From Parabacteroides massiliensis (lineage in GTDB: Bacteria; Bacteroidota; Bacteroidia; Bacteroidales; Tannerellaceae): 64,000 nucleotides of DNA. The stretch lies in assembly GCF_900155425.1 (NCBI RefSeq), contig NZ_LT700191.1, positions 235,918 to 299,917 of the forward strand. The letters are read 5' to 3'. Under the pieces are notes generated by a model. It saw nothing but the letters and a program-made list of their open reading frames with translations. It ran no database searches and was not told the origin of the DNA. This document shows, one piece after another, positions 44,066 through 54,020 of this stretch. Each line of letters opens with the position of its first letter. The first letter of the stretch is position 1. A program made the translations under genes and the position numbers.

Positions 44066-46570
44066 CTATTCGCTGATCAATTCAATTTTTGAACTTTCCA
44101 CACCCGGAGCAGAAGCTTCGAAGACAATGACGCCCGGTGTTTCTTCCGTCTGTACGATTGCTGTCAGTTGGCCTTTGAAAAGAGACATCTGCGGAGCCTG
44201 GAAAGATTCGAGAGATGAAGGGTCACCGTTGGCGGCCGCACGGTAAGAGCCCAAGCCGCGGACATTGAACTTCACCTTATGGGTTGCATCCGGACAAAGG
44301 TTGCCGTTCTTGTCGACAACACGGACATTGATAAAAGAGAGATCCTTGCCATCAGCTTTCAGGCGATCGCGGTCTGCGGTCAGTTCGATATGGTGAGGCT
44401 TGCCTGCCGTATGTACTTCCTCTTCCGCAACGGCGTTGCCATCCTTGTCATACGCAATCACTTTCAACGTACCCGGCTCATATTTCGTATCCATCCACAT
44501 CAGGCGGTAGCGCTTCTGCCGTTCGAAACTTTTCTGAGCGGCTTCCGTATAGCTGCTGTCCAATCCGACGCTCAAGTCTTTCGTGCGTTTGCCTTGGCTC
44601 TTGCCGTTGATGAACAGTTCGGCTGAAGGATAATTCGTGTATACAAAGACAGGTGTTACTTCACCTTCACGTCCCGGCCAGGTCCAGTGAGGCAGGATAT
44701 GCAACGTACGTTCAGCCTTGTTCCAATGGCTGCGGTACAAGTAGAAACGATCCTTTGGAATACCTGCAAGGTCGATGATGCCGAACAGAGAGCTATGGCT
44801 TGGCCAATCCGTATAGTAGGGAGTCGGTTCACCCAAATAATCGAATCCTGTCCACACGAACTCACCGATGCAATACGGCAAATCTTCATGCTGGATAAAG
44901 TCGTCTTCCGGCAGATTAGACCAACCGCAATGCTCCACATCGTAACTGGAGCTCTGATGGTCGTCATATTTAGCCATCGCCTTACGTTCGACCGGAAATT
45001 TATAAACGCCACGAGAACTAACCGTCGAAGCGGTTTCGCTACCTAAAATGATCCGCTGCGGCAACTTTTTGTAGTTAATTTTGTATTTGAAAGGACGATA
45101 GTTAAAACCGGCCACATCCATCACGGCTGCAAAGTTGTTATTGACCACCGCATCCGGAGCATCCATTCCCTGGGTTACCGGACGTGTCGGATCTTCACGA
45201 TGGCAGATATCCTGCAACCATTTGGCAATTTTACAATCTCCTTCATTCCACTGGTTGGGCACTTCATTGCCGACACACCACATGACAACACTCGGATTGT
45301 TGCGGAAGTTATGAAGCAGATTCATGAGGTCTTTTTCCGCCCATTCGTCGAAAAGCAGATTGTAACCGTTCCGGCATTTAGCCACGTTCCATTCGTCAAA
45401 GCTCTCCGCCATGATCATCATACCCATTTCATCACAAGCCCTTATCAACTCAGGAGCAGGCATATTGTGGGAAGTTCGGATCGCGTTGCACCCCATGTCT
45501 TTCAGAATACGTATCTGGCGACGGATGGCTGCATCGTTGACGGCAACCCCCAACGGACCGAGATCATGATGGTTACAGACCCCCTTAAAGACAGTCTGCT
45601 TGCCATTCAGGAAGAAACCTTTGTCCGGTATGATCTCGATCGAGCGGATGCCGAAAGGAGTCGTGTAGATATCCTTCAGCTTGTCACCTTCGTACAGGCG
45701 GGTTTCTGCGGAATACAAAGCAGGCATTTCCGGAGACCATAAGGATGGGTCCTGGATAATAAAATCCTGTTCCACCTGGTCGTTGTCATATTTCATTTGC
45801 GCAAGAGAAGTACGGACAGCCGTCAACTTCTGCTTGTCCGGATTCCATAGGCTGGTCTCGACACTATATCGGGCTGGATCAGCGCCTTCGGGCAGGACCA
45901 CCTTGGCGCGTACGTTCACTTTCGCAAACTTTTCGTTTACCGAAGGAGTCGTGATATATGTTCCCCAAACCGGAATATAGGCATCTTCGGTAACAATCAG
46001 ATGAACATTCCGGTAAAGACCGGCTCCGGGATACCAACGGGAAGACTCCGGCTGGTTTTCCAAACGTACAGCCAATGTGTTCTTCTGTCCGGGCTTCAGA
46101 TATTTCGTGATATCGAAGTGGAAAGAGTTGTAGCCATACGGCCAATAGCCGACCTTCTGCCCGTTGATATAGACATTGGCATGGCTCATCGCTCCGTCGA
46201 ACAGGATCGTTGCCCGCTTGCCAGCCTGGAACTGAGGGACATCGAACTCGGTACGATACCATCCCACACCGACAAACGGCAGTCCGCCGGTACGTCCGGC
46301 ATGCTCCATCGCCTCTTTTTGGCCATCCTGCGAGATGGCGACCTCCTGTTTATCGTTCTGGGAACTGAAAGGGCCGTAGATCGCCCAATCGTGCGGGACA
46401 GTCACAGACTGCCACTTGCTGTCGTCAAAAGCAGGTTTTATAAACTCATTGTTGTCTTCGCGGGTGAATTTCCAGTTTTTCTCCAACAGAAACTCACTCC
46501 GTCCTTGTGCCGACAATGCCGACACGCACCCAAACAAGCCTACCAAAGCTGCGAAATAGATTCTTTTCAT
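44066..46570 (-). CDS. GH2 beta-galactosidase-like enzyme, secreted
   Basis: 834 residues with a signal peptide (M-K-R-I-Y-F-A-A-L-V-G-L-F-G-C-V-S-A-L-S-A-Q). Order: sugar-binding jelly roll (D-W-A-I-Y-G-P-F-S ... W-Y-R-T-E-F-D-V), immunoglobulin-like domain, TIM barrel with the acid/base glutamate in M-W-C-V-G-N-E-V-P and the probable nucleophile in I-L-G-S-E-T-A-S-T, then DUF4982-like and Ig-like C-terminal domains (G-L-G-S-Y-R-A-A-A-N-G-D). Members release terminal beta-galactose or related sugars from glycans. It is a single-gene unit with a full-consensus promoter and stands apart from the susCD loci. Confidence 0.93.
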   Translation of the reverse strand: MKRIYFAALVGLFGCVSALSAQGRSEFLLEKNWKFTREDNNEFIKPAFDDSKWQSVTVPHDWAIYGPFSSQNDKQEVAISQDGQKEAMEHAGRTGGLPFVGVGWYRTEFDVPQFQAGKRATILFDGAMSHANVYINGQKVGYWPYGYNSFHFDITKYLKPGQKNTLAVRLENQPESSRWYPGAGLYRNVHLIVTEDAYIPVWGTYITTPSVNEKFAKVNVRAKVVLPEGADPARYSVETSLWNPDKQKLTAVRTSLAQMKYDNDQVEQDFIIQDPSLWSPEMPALYSAETRLYEGDKLKDIYTTPFGIRSIEIIPDKGFFLNGKQTVFKGVCNHHDLGPLGVAVNDAAIRRQIRILKDMGCNAIRTSHNMPAPELIRACDEMGMMIMAESFDEWNVAKCRNGYNLLFDEWAEKDLMNLLHNFRNNPSVVMWCVGNEVPNQWNEGDCKIAKWLQDICHREDPTRPVTQGMDAPDAVVNNNFAAVMDVAGFNYRPFKYKINYKKLPQRIILGSETASTVSSRGVYKFPVERKAMAKYDDHQSSSYDVEHCGWSNLPEDDFIQHEDLPYCIGEFVWTGFDYLGEPTPYYTDWPSHSSLFGIIDLAGIPKDRFYLYRSHWNKAERTLHILPHWTWPGREGEVTPVFVYTNYPSAELFINGKSQGKRTKDLSVGLDSSYTEAAQKSFERQKRYRLMWMDTKYEPGTLKVIAYDKDGNAVAEEEVHTAGKPHHIELTADRDRLKADGKDLSFINVRVVDKNGNLCPDATHKVKFNVRGLGSYRAAANGDPSSLESFQAPQMSLFKGQLTAIVQTEETPGVIVFEASAPGVESSKIELISE

Positions 46571-46603
46571 TCGTATTAATTGTTTTTGTAGTACTTAGCG
46601 CAA

Positions 46604-46634
46604 CAAAAATAATTAAATTTGTGACCTTTACAAA
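46604..46634 (-). promoter_or_regulatory. Consensus Bacteroidetes promoter of the GH2 gene
   Basis: On the minus strand TTTG (46634-46631), a 19-base spacer and TATTTTTG (46611-46604), 33 bases before the ATG. This is the best housekeeping-type promoter in the window. Confidence 0.75.
46614..46621 (+). promoter_or_regulatory. -7 box for the Dcu-type transporter gene
   Basis: TAAATTTG fits TAnnTTTG, 35 bases ahead of the ATG at 46657. It overlaps the spacer of the divergent GH2 promoter, so the two promoters probably compete. Confidence 0.5.
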
Positions 46635-46656
46635 CTAAATCTACATTTAACAAGAC

Positions 46657-47976
46657 ATGCTGTTACAATTATTATTCGTTTTAGTTGCAATTATTATCGG
46701 AGCCCGCCTCGGCGGTATCGGTTTAGGAGTATTGGGTGGCCTGGGATTAGGCATCCTCACTTTCGCCTTCGGCCTGGAACCGACTTCCCCTCCTATCGAC
46801 GTAATGCTGATGATCGTTGCTGTCATCGCTGCCGCCAGTTGCATGCAGGCAGCCGGCGGACTGGACCTGATGGTGAAATGGGCGGAAAAACTACTGCGCA
46901 AGAATCCTTCCAAGATCACGATCCTCAGCCCGTTGGTAACTTACATATTCACATTCATTGCCGGAACGGGACATGTAGCCTATTCAGTCCTTCCCGTGAT
47001 AGCGGAAGTGGCAACGGAAACAAAGATACGTCCCGAACGACCATTGGGAATTGCGGTGATCGCGTCCCAGCAAGCCATTACGGCCAGTCCGATCTCTGCG
47101 GCGACCGTAGCGTTGCTCAGCATGCTGTCGGGACATGACATATCGTTGATGAACATCCTGATGATCTCCGTCCCTTGCACATTGGCAGGTGTTCTGGCAG
47201 GAGCGTTCTGTTCGCTGCATGTCGGAAAAGAGTTGATGGAAGATCCTGAATACCTGCGCCGTGTGGCAAACAAGGAGTTCAGCGACAATAAATATGTAGC
47301 CAAAGGAGTCGAAAACCATCGTGCCGCCCTCCTGTCAGTGATCATATTCGTAGCAGCGACAATCGGTATCGTCCTGTTTGGCTCTATGGATACACTGCGA
47401 CCGGCATTCAGCCTGGCAAACGGGGCAACCCGACAAATGCAGATGGCGCATATCATCGAGATATTGATGCTTTCAGCCGCCGCCCTTATCCTGCTCGTCA
47501 CCCGGACGGATGGAATAAAGGCCGTACAAGGTTCCGTTTTCTCCGCCGGCATGCAAGCCGTCGTCGCGATCTTCGGTATCGCTTGGATGGGTGACACCTT
47601 TATCGGCGGGAACATGACGGAACTGAAAGGCTCGATCGAACACATCGTAACGGAAATGCCGTGGCTTTTCGGCCTGGCCTTATTCGTGATGTCCATTCTT
47701 TTATTCAGCCAGGCGGCGACCATCCGCGCAATGTTGCCGTTAGGAATCGCCCTCGGCATCTCTCCCTATATGCTGATAGCGCTGTTCCCCGCCGTAAACG
47801 GATATTTCTTTATCCCGAACTATCCGACCATCGTTGCCGCCATCAATTTCGACCGTACCGGAACGACGCACATAGGCAAATATCTCCTCAACCATTCGTT
47901 TATGATGCCGGGATTGGTTGCCACAGGAGTGTCAGTTGCGTTGGGGTTGTTGTTAACGCGGATCATGTTGCCGTGA
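46657..47976 (+). CDS. Anaerobic C4-dicarboxylate transporter, Dcu type
   Basis: 439 residues, hydrophobic throughout with about ten or more membrane helices, starting M-L-L-Q-L-L-F-V-L-V-A-I-I-I-G-A-R-L-G-G-I-G-L-G. Family motifs include G-A-R-L-G-G, F-I-A-G-T-G-H-V-A-Y-S-V-L-P-V-I and A-S-Q-Q-A-I-T-A-S-P-I-S-A-A. DcuA/DcuB proteins exchange fumarate, malate, aspartate and succinate across the inner membrane during anaerobic growth, which fits a fumarate-respiring, succinate-producing gut anaerobe. The sequence does not clearly separate DcuA from DcuB. Confidence 0.93.
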   Translation: MLLQLLFVLVAIIIGARLGGIGLGVLGGLGLGILTFAFGLEPTSPPIDVMLMIVAVIAAASCMQAAGGLDLMVKWAEKLLRKNPSKITILSPLVTYIFTFIAGTGHVAYSVLPVIAEVATETKIRPERPLGIAVIASQQAITASPISAATVALLSMLSGHDISLMNILMISVPCTLAGVLAGAFCSLHVGKELMEDPEYLRRVANKEFSDNKYVAKGVENHRAALLSVIIFVAATIGIVLFGSMDTLRPAFSLANGATRQMQMAHIIEILMLSAAALILLVTRTDGIKAVQGSVFSAGMQAVVAIFGIAWMGDTFIGGNMTELKGSIEHIVTEMPWLFGLALFVMSILLFSQAATIRAMLPLGIALGISPYMLIALFPAVNGYFFIPNYPTIVAAINFDRTGTTHIGKYLLNHSFMMPGLVATGVSVALGLLLTRIMLP

Positions 47977-48068
47977 GACCTTAATTATAGTTTAATTATT
48001 TGCAAATATCCTAAACCCGATACAAGTAATGTACAATAAATATTACATTCGTTGAAATTATCCACAAA

Positions 48069-48905
48069 ATGAAAAAAGTTCTATTAGTTGCAGTCTCCGC
48101 ACTGCTTGCCTGCACTTCTTGTGTAACGAAGAAAAAGTATCTGCTGGCCGAAAACGGACGCCTGGAAGCTATTGCCCGGGGAGACGACCTGCAGAACCAA
48201 CTTGTGAACTGCCGTGACAACAACGACGGCCTCACCTCACGTCTTGCCGTACTTGAACGAGACACCGCCCGCATGGGTAAAAACATTCGCAATTATCAAA
48301 GCATGCTCAGTGCCAACATGACGGAACAGGAAAAGCTGAATTCACTCCTGAGCCAGAAAATGAGCGAACTGGATGAACGCGAACGTACGATCAACGAACT
48401 GCAGGATATGATAAATGCCCAGACCGAACGGGTACAGAATCTGCTTAACAGCGTGAAGGATGCCCTTTTGGGGTTCAGTAGTGACGAACTGACCGTCCGT
48501 GAGAAAGATGGGAAAGTCTACGTCGCCATGTCGGACAAACTTCTTTTCGAATCGGGAAGCGCCCGTGTCGACAAACGAGGAAAGGAGGCTTTGGCCAAGC
48601 TCGCCGAGGTCCTCAACAAGCAATCCGACATCGATGTTTATATCGAAGGACATACCGACAGCAAACCTATCAACACAGCCCAATTCAAAGACAATTGGGA
48701 TCTCAGTGTTATCCGCGCCACCTCGGTTGTCCGCATCCTGACAAAAGACTACAATGTCAATCCGCTGCAAATACAGCCTTGTGGCCGTGGAGAATTTATG
48801 CCGGTTGCCGACAATGAGACTGCTGACGGCCGTGCAAAAAACCGCCGCACGGAAATCATCATGGCTCCGAAACTGGATAAGTTATACCAGATGTTGAACC
48901 AGTAA
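48069..48905 (+). CDS. OmpA-family peptidoglycan-binding lipoprotein
   Basis: 278 residues with a lipobox at Cys18 (L-A-C-T-S-C-V-T-K). A long heptad-rich coiled coil follows (about 25-125: L-E-A-I-A-R-G-D-D-L-Q-N-Q-L, L-L-S-Q-K-M-S-E-L-D-E-R-E). The C-terminal OmpA domain (about 145-265) has L-L-F-E-S-G-S-A, I-E-G-H-T-D-S-K-P-I, W-D-L-S-V-I-R-A-T and G-R-G-E-F-M-P, the usual peptidoglycan-binding residues. It probably tethers the outer membrane to the cell wall, as Pal-like proteins do. It stands alone downstream of the Dcu-type gene (91-base gap). Confidence 0.92.
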   Translation: MKKVLLVAVSALLACTSCVTKKKYLLAENGRLEAIARGDDLQNQLVNCRDNNDGLTSRLAVLERDTARMGKNIRNYQSMLSANMTEQEKLNSLLSQKMSELDERERTINELQDMINAQTERVQNLLNSVKDALLGFSSDELTVREKDGKVYVAMSDKLLFESGSARVDKRGKEALAKLAEVLNKQSDIDVYIEGHTDSKPINTAQFKDNWDLSVIRATSVVRILTKDYNVNPLQIQPCGRGEFMPVADNETADGRAKNRRTEIIMAPKLDKLYQMLNQ

Positions 48906-48916
48906 TCTGTAGAGAA

Positions 48917-48954
48917 AAGAATTGAATGCTAACGATTGGCAGCATTCAATTCTT
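48917..48954. terminator. Bidirectional hairpin overlapping an ABC-F stop codon
   Basis: AAGAATTGAATGCT (48917-48930) and AGCATTCAATTCTT (48941-48954) form a perfect 14-bp stem. It sits between the convergent OmpA-like and ABC-F genes and contains the stop and final codons of the latter. Confidence 0.75.
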
Positions 48955-50878
48955 CCAGTTCCATCGTCTGTTCCGCCCAAAGATCCATCGTATCGGAAAG
49001 GTTCTTCTTCAATTCGGAATATTCGGTGTATAGGGAAACATCCGCCGCCCCTTCGGGAGTAGCCAGTTTGGCCTCGATAGCGGCAATGGAGTTTTCAAGT
49101 TCCGTTATTTTCTTTTCGGATTCGGCTATCGCTTTTTCTATTTTCTTGATTGCCTTGCTTTGTTCCTTGCGAGCTTCATAAGAGAGCTTGTTTCGAGTCG
49201 GTTCCGAAGCGGTTCCTTCCGTAGAGGCGGTTGTAGCCTGGGCGGAACGTTCCAATTCGCGCAAGTTATCCATCTTTTTATGTTCCAAAAAATCATAAAT
49301 GCCTCCTAAATGCTCGACCACCCGTTTATTTCCAAATTCATACACTTTGTCTACCAACCCATCCAGAAATTCACGGTCGTGCGAAACGACGATAACCGTG
49401 CCGTCGAACTCTTTCAAAGCATCTTTCAGCACATCTTTCGAACGCATGTCCAAATGGTTGGTCGGTTCGTCGAGGATCAGCAGGTTCACGGGTTCCAACA
49501 ACAACCGGATCATGGCCAGACGGGTCTTTTCTCCACCTGACAACACTTTCACTTTCTTGTCCGATGCTTCTCCGCCGAACATGAAAGCTCCCAGTATATC
49601 CCGTATCTTCAGGCGGATATCCCCCTGCGCCACATAATCTACCGTATCGAAAACTGTCATATTCTCATCCAGCAACTGTGCCTGGTTCTGTGCAAAATAG
49701 CCGATCTTCACATTATGCCCCAACTGAAGCTTTCCTGTAAAATCGGTAATCTCTCCCATTATGCATTTAACCAACGTAGACTTACCTTCACCGTTCTTGC
49801 CGACAAAAGCGACTTTGTCTCCACGGTTAATCGTGAAAGTGGCATGTTCGAATATCAGATGGTCGCCATAGCGCTTGGCGACATCTTCCGCAATCACCGG
49901 ATAAGAACCGGAACGGGGAGCCGGAGGAAATTTCAGGCTCAACATAGCCGTATCCACTTCGTCTACCTCGATGCGTTCGACCTTTTCCAACTGTTTGATA
50001 CGGGATTGCACCTGCACAGATTTGGTCGCTTTATAGCGGAAACGCTCGATGAAAGCTTCCGTATCGGCCAATTTCTTCTGTTGGTTTTCAAAGGCACGAA
50101 GTTGTTGTTCGCGACGCTCTTTGCGCAATTCCACATATTCGGAATATTTTACCTTATAATCATAAATCTTCCCAAGTTCTATCTCTATCGTCCGGAAAGT
50201 CGTGTTATCGATAAACGCCCGGTCATGCGAAACCAGGATCACCGCATTGGCACGTGTCGCGATGAAGTTTTCAAGCCATTGGATAGACTCTATATCCAAA
50301 TGGTTGGTCGGCTCGTCCAGCAACAGGACATCCGGTTTGCGGAGCAGGAGCTTGGCAAGCTCGATACGCATGCGCCATCCCCCACTGAACTCGGAGGTCG
50401 GCCGGTCGAAATCTTCACGGCTAAATCCCAAGCCGATCAATGTCCGTTCCAACTCGGCATGGTAGTTGTTTCCACCCATCATCTGGAAATGTTCCGTCAA
50501 ATGCGTGACACGGTCTATGAGATTCTGATACGATTCCGTTTCATAATCGGTCCGTTCGGCCAGTTGTTGGTTCAGCCGTTCTATCTCCTTTTCCATCTCA
50601 TGGATATGTTCGAAGGCCTGCTCCGCCTCTTCGCGCACCGTCTGTGTATCCGCCAGCTTCATCTGCTGGGGAAGATAACCGATCGTCGTCTCCTTCGGTA
50701 CGCTGACCGTCCCGGAGGTAGGCGACTGCAATCCGGCAAATATTTTCAGCATCGTCGATTTTCCTGCACCGTTCTTTCCCACCAGTGCGATACGATCCTT
50801 CTTATTTACCACAAACGAAACATCATCAAAAAGCGTAAACCCGCCAAACTCAACTGTAAGTCCTTCAACAGAAATCAT
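48929..50878 (-). CDS. ABC-F ATPase (Uup/EttA-like)
   Basis: 649 residues from the ATG at 50876-50878 (M-I-S-V-E-G-L-T-V-E-F-G-G); the frame extends to 50935 but the domain begins here. Two ATPase domains have Walker A G-K-N-G-A-G-K-S-T and G-K-N-G-E-G-K-S-T and signatures S-G-G-W-R-M-R and S-G-G-E-K-T-R, joined by the ABC-F arm/linker rich in Lys and Gln (about 240-320). A C-terminal coiled coil (about 580-649) resembles the Uup tail. It has no membrane part; ABC-F proteins act on the ribosome E-site or in DNA metabolism. It has its own -7 box at 50901-50908. Confidence 0.93.
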   Translation of the reverse strand: MISVEGLTVEFGGFTLFDDVSFVVNKKDRIALVGKNGAGKSTMLKIFAGLQSPTSGTVSVPKETTIGYLPQQMKLADTQTVREEAEQAFEHIHEMEKEIERLNQQLAERTDYETESYQNLIDRVTHLTEHFQMMGGNNYHAELERTLIGLGFSREDFDRPTSEFSGGWRMRIELAKLLLRKPDVLLLDEPTNHLDIESIQWLENFIATRANAVILVSHDRAFIDNTTFRTIEIELGKIYDYKVKYSEYVELRKERREQQLRAFENQQKKLADTEAFIERFRYKATKSVQVQSRIKQLEKVERIEVDEVDTAMLSLKFPPAPRSGSYPVIAEDVAKRYGDHLIFEHATFTINRGDKVAFVGKNGEGKSTLVKCIMGEITDFTGKLQLGHNVKIGYFAQNQAQLLDENMTVFDTVDYVAQGDIRLKIRDILGAFMFGGEASDKKVKVLSGGEKTRLAMIRLLLEPVNLLILDEPTNHLDMRSKDVLKDALKEFDGTVIVVSHDREFLDGLVDKVYEFGNKRVVEHLGGIYDFLEHKKMDNLRELERSAQATTASTEGTASEPTRNKLSYEARKEQSKAIKKIEKAIAESEKKITELENSIAAIEAKLATPEGAADVSLYTEYSELKKNLSDTMDLWAEQTMELEELNAANR

Positions 50879-50900
50879 ATTTTTTCTCTTTTTATGGCTG

Positions 50901-50908
50901 CAAAGGTA
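50901..50908 (-). promoter_or_regulatory. -7 box for the ABC-F gene
   Basis: TACCTTTG on the minus strand, full TAnnTTTG match, 22 bases before the ATG, in the 131-base gap after the large GH2 gene. Confidence 0.5.
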
Positions 50909-51009
50909 TACAAAATTTTTATTGGACGGCTCCAAGTGCTCTCTTCCACTTCGATACCGTCCATCTTGTACGTTTGCCTCGACAGATTAGACGTGTTATA
51001 CATTATATA

Positions 51010-53925
51010 TTAATACAGAGAAAATTCCCCCAGGCCGGCACGTCCTTCGGAAACATCCTCGATTGTCAGGCGGATATATTTCACTTCTCGGTCAACCGTC
51101 ATCGGTTTGAATTCCCACCCCGTACATTCGCGTTCATACAGGAGTTCCCATCGTTCGCCATCCTCAGAAGTCTCCACCTTATGCTTATAGGAAGAACTGT
51201 CTTTCTGGAAAAGAATGCGGCTGGCAGCCACGTATGCCGGACGGTCCAGTACCAGAGTGACCACCTGCGGCAACCGGTCTTCTCCGGCAATCCACCAAGT
51301 ATGATCATCATTGTCGATTATATTGGAAGCCGGATATCCGTCCTGGCTGCTTCCAACCCGGACCGACGCAATTTTCAAACGAGGTCTTTCTAAGATGTGC
51401 TTTTGCCAGGAAGAAGGTTTTACCACGACATTGTCTTCCTCTTTCCCGGTAAACTGGGCATGTTTCCCATCGGGCAGATAGATTCCTTCAAACGGTTTCG
51501 TGCTGATTTCCGCTTCACCGGATGACAAACCTTCAGCTGTTGCCTTCACCGTAATCTTACCGGCTTTCTTCGTCGTGCGGACAAATGCGAAACCAACGCC
51601 TCCTTCCACCTTCTGAGGATTGATTCCGATACGGCTGATCGTATCTCCGACCAGCACTCCTTCACCAGACACCTGAATCCGGATTTCCTGTCCAGAGTTA
51701 CAAACCAAAGAACCATTCTTGTCACAAACCTTAAAATAGACAGGGATCATATCCGAGCCGTCGGCAACAGGGACAAGGCCATCCGTCTTGATATCCACAA
51801 TCAGACGATCGGCTTTTCCCGGAGTGCTCACACTGTGGGTCGCCACCACCTTTCCGTCAACCAGCGCTTCCGCCTTTAATGTTCCGGCTTCATATCTCCC
51901 AGCATTAAAGACAAACACCGGGCTGCCGCCTTTCTCGACAACCGAACGATACAACGGTGTCCGTTCTTCCCGTGTCTGAGTTCCGATCAACTTCTCATTA
52001 CGATAAAGACGGACTTCGTCGCAATTGGAAAAAACCGTTATATCTGTTGTAGACGAGGCGAAATCTCCCGAAGCATTATAAGAAGCGATAAAGACCATCG
52101 GCCCTTCATACAATCCGGGTTGTGAAACAGCTTTGTCCCTCATACTCTGCAACATGAAGTAGCTAAATTTCGGATACCTGTTGATATCCACCACACCGCT
52201 ATACATCGTTTCATCCTGGCTGCCCCGTGCATAGTCATTGTAGCTCCAAACGAAATGTCCACCCATATGTGGATTGGCATCCAGCATGCACCAGTCAAAA
52301 TAGCCTTTACCATTCAACTGCTCGATACGGCTACGACACTGGCGCATCTGTTCTTCCTCGCTTTCTTTCAAGCTGACACGCGGCTTTTCGCCTACGCCAT
52401 CTCCCCATTCGCGGGTAAACAACGGCTTGACTACTATAAAATCTTCCGGATAATTACTCATCACATCCCCGTCTTTCGGGAATTTGGAAACCTGTTTATA
52501 AAAGACATCATAATAAGGCTCCATCTCCGCATGTCCGAAATAATCGCCCGCCGTGTACATCTGGTCACCCGGATACTCGGCATGAGACAGTTCGAAAATC
52601 TCTTTAGCCAAAGAGACCGGATAACGGGATTCGTTCAAAGCCGTTTCCCAAAGAACGACAGATGGATGGTTCCGGTCACGACGGATCATCTGGCGCCCGA
52701 TCTCATACAAACGTTTAATAAAGGTGGAATCCGGATTATAGAACTGCCATCCGGGAATACACTCCACCACTAACAGTCCATACCGGTCACACGCCTCCAG
52801 GAAAGCCGGGTCATTCGGATAATGGGCGGCACGAACCGCATTATAACCACCGCGTTTCAGGTCGATCACATCCCGTACCTGCATCGAGTTAGAAGCCGCA
52901 TCTCCAACATTGGCAAAAGCCTGGTGACGGTTGGCTCCGCGCATATACAGTTTTTCCCCGTTGATAAAGAATCCTTCCTCGGCCGTGTACCGGATCGTAC
53001 GAATACCGATTTTCCGGGTGGTTTCGTCGAGAACTTTATCTTTCGATAATAATTGCGTACGCAAGGTGTAGAGATTAGGCGTATAAGGATGCCATAAAGC
53101 AGGTTGGTCGACAATGAGGTCCTGCTCCACCGTTCTGTCCGATTGCTTGTGCAAGGTGACCGATGTTTCAACCTCTGTAATGACATGGCCTGCCGAATCG
53201 ACCAGTTGCGAGAAAACAGACAGTGCTTGATCTTTATCCGTCAAATTCCGGACATGAGTCGCAAGATGTGTCCTCGCCTTGTCTTTCGTTACTTCGGGAA
53301 ACGTCACAAACTGACCTCCACCGGCAACAATATCTTCCTGCAACGGGTCGGTGATATATACTTTATCCGTAACCACCATCCGAACATCCCGGTAAATCCC
53401 ACTATAATAATAGAAGTCCATCTTGTCTTGCGGCTTTCCCGGAGGTGTCAGCGGGTCCGGTTCGGCAGAAACCCGGACAGCCAGCACATTATTGCCGTTC
53501 CAATCGATACGGTCCGTAAGGTCTGCGACAAATCCCATATAACCGCCATGATGCTCCGTCAGTTTTTGACCGTTCAGATAAACATCGCAATTCGTCATCA
53601 CTCCTTCAAAAGAGACGACGATCCGTTTATCCTTATATTTTGCAGGCAGTTTGAAATAACGGCGATACCAACCGATACCGTCATAAATGGAGTTTCCGCC
53701 GCAATGCTTCGTTTCCAATTGCATGATATGAGGCAGGGTAACAGGCATCCATCCGGAATCATCCAACTCCGTCCGGCTCCCCTCTTCCACTTCTCCTCGA
53801 TAGAAAGCCCAGTCGGTATTCATATCCAGGATTTCCCGTCCGGAAGATGCAGCAGTATTACAGCTATATCCCAATACGACACAAACGGACAACAAGATAA
53901 AAGAAAATATTCGATAATACTTCAT
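51010..53925 (-). CDS. GH2 glycosidase with C-terminal discoidin-like domain, lipoprotein
   Basis: 971 residues with a lipobox at Cys22 (L-G-Y-S-C-N-T). GH2 order: jelly roll (D-T-D-W-A-F-Y-R-G ... W-Y-R-R-Y-F-K-L), Ig-like domain, TIM barrel with the presumed acid/base Glu in E-T-A-L-N-E-S-R and nucleophile in T-R-E-W-G-D-G, then DUF4982-like and Ig-like domains, and a carbohydrate-binding F5/8 type C (discoidin) module at about 830-971 (S-S-Q-D-G-Y-P-A-S-N-I-I-D-N-D-D). It is likely surface-attached and removes a terminal sugar, most likely beta-galactose, although other GH2 activities are possible. It is the enzyme of the leftward susC-susD operon, 95 bases downstream of susD. Confidence 0.93.
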   Translation of the reverse strand: MKYYRIFSFILLSVCVVLGYSCNTAASSGREILDMNTDWAFYRGEVEEGSRTELDDSGWMPVTLPHIMQLETKHCGGNSIYDGIGWYRRYFKLPAKYKDKRIVVSFEGVMTNCDVYLNGQKLTEHHGGYMGFVADLTDRIDWNGNNVLAVRVSAEPDPLTPPGKPQDKMDFYYYSGIYRDVRMVVTDKVYITDPLQEDIVAGGGQFVTFPEVTKDKARTHLATHVRNLTDKDQALSVFSQLVDSAGHVITEVETSVTLHKQSDRTVEQDLIVDQPALWHPYTPNLYTLRTQLLSKDKVLDETTRKIGIRTIRYTAEEGFFINGEKLYMRGANRHQAFANVGDAASNSMQVRDVIDLKRGGYNAVRAAHYPNDPAFLEACDRYGLLVVECIPGWQFYNPDSTFIKRLYEIGRQMIRRDRNHPSVVLWETALNESRYPVSLAKEIFELSHAEYPGDQMYTAGDYFGHAEMEPYYDVFYKQVSKFPKDGDVMSNYPEDFIVVKPLFTREWGDGVGEKPRVSLKESEEEQMRQCRSRIEQLNGKGYFDWCMLDANPHMGGHFVWSYNDYARGSQDETMYSGVVDINRYPKFSYFMLQSMRDKAVSQPGLYEGPMVFIASYNASGDFASSTTDITVFSNCDEVRLYRNEKLIGTQTREERTPLYRSVVEKGGSPVFVFNAGRYEAGTLKAEALVDGKVVATHSVSTPGKADRLIVDIKTDGLVPVADGSDMIPVYFKVCDKNGSLVCNSGQEIRIQVSGEGVLVGDTISRIGINPQKVEGGVGFAFVRTTKKAGKITVKATAEGLSSGEAEISTKPFEGIYLPDGKHAQFTGKEEDNVVVKPSSWQKHILERPRLKIASVRVGSSQDGYPASNIIDNDDHTWWIAGEDRLPQVVTLVLDRPAYVAASRILFQKDSSSYKHKVETSEDGERWELLYERECTGWEFKPMTVDREVKYIRLTIEDVSEGRAGLGEFSLY

Positions 53926-53956
53926 GCTATTTCAGTGTTTTTCAATACAAAGGAAA

Positions 53957-53986
53957 GGGATATATTGGAAATACTCCAATATACCC
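53957..53986 (-). terminator. Intercistronic hairpin between susD and GH2
   Basis: TATATTGGA (53961-53969) and TCCAATATA (53975-53983) with further GGG/CCC pairing outside. On the leftward transcript it is followed by only a short U-rich tract, so it may lower rather than block read-through to the GH2 gene. Confidence 0.5.
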
Positions 53987-54020
53987 CTCTTAAAACATGA
54001 TAAAAATATATCAGTACCTA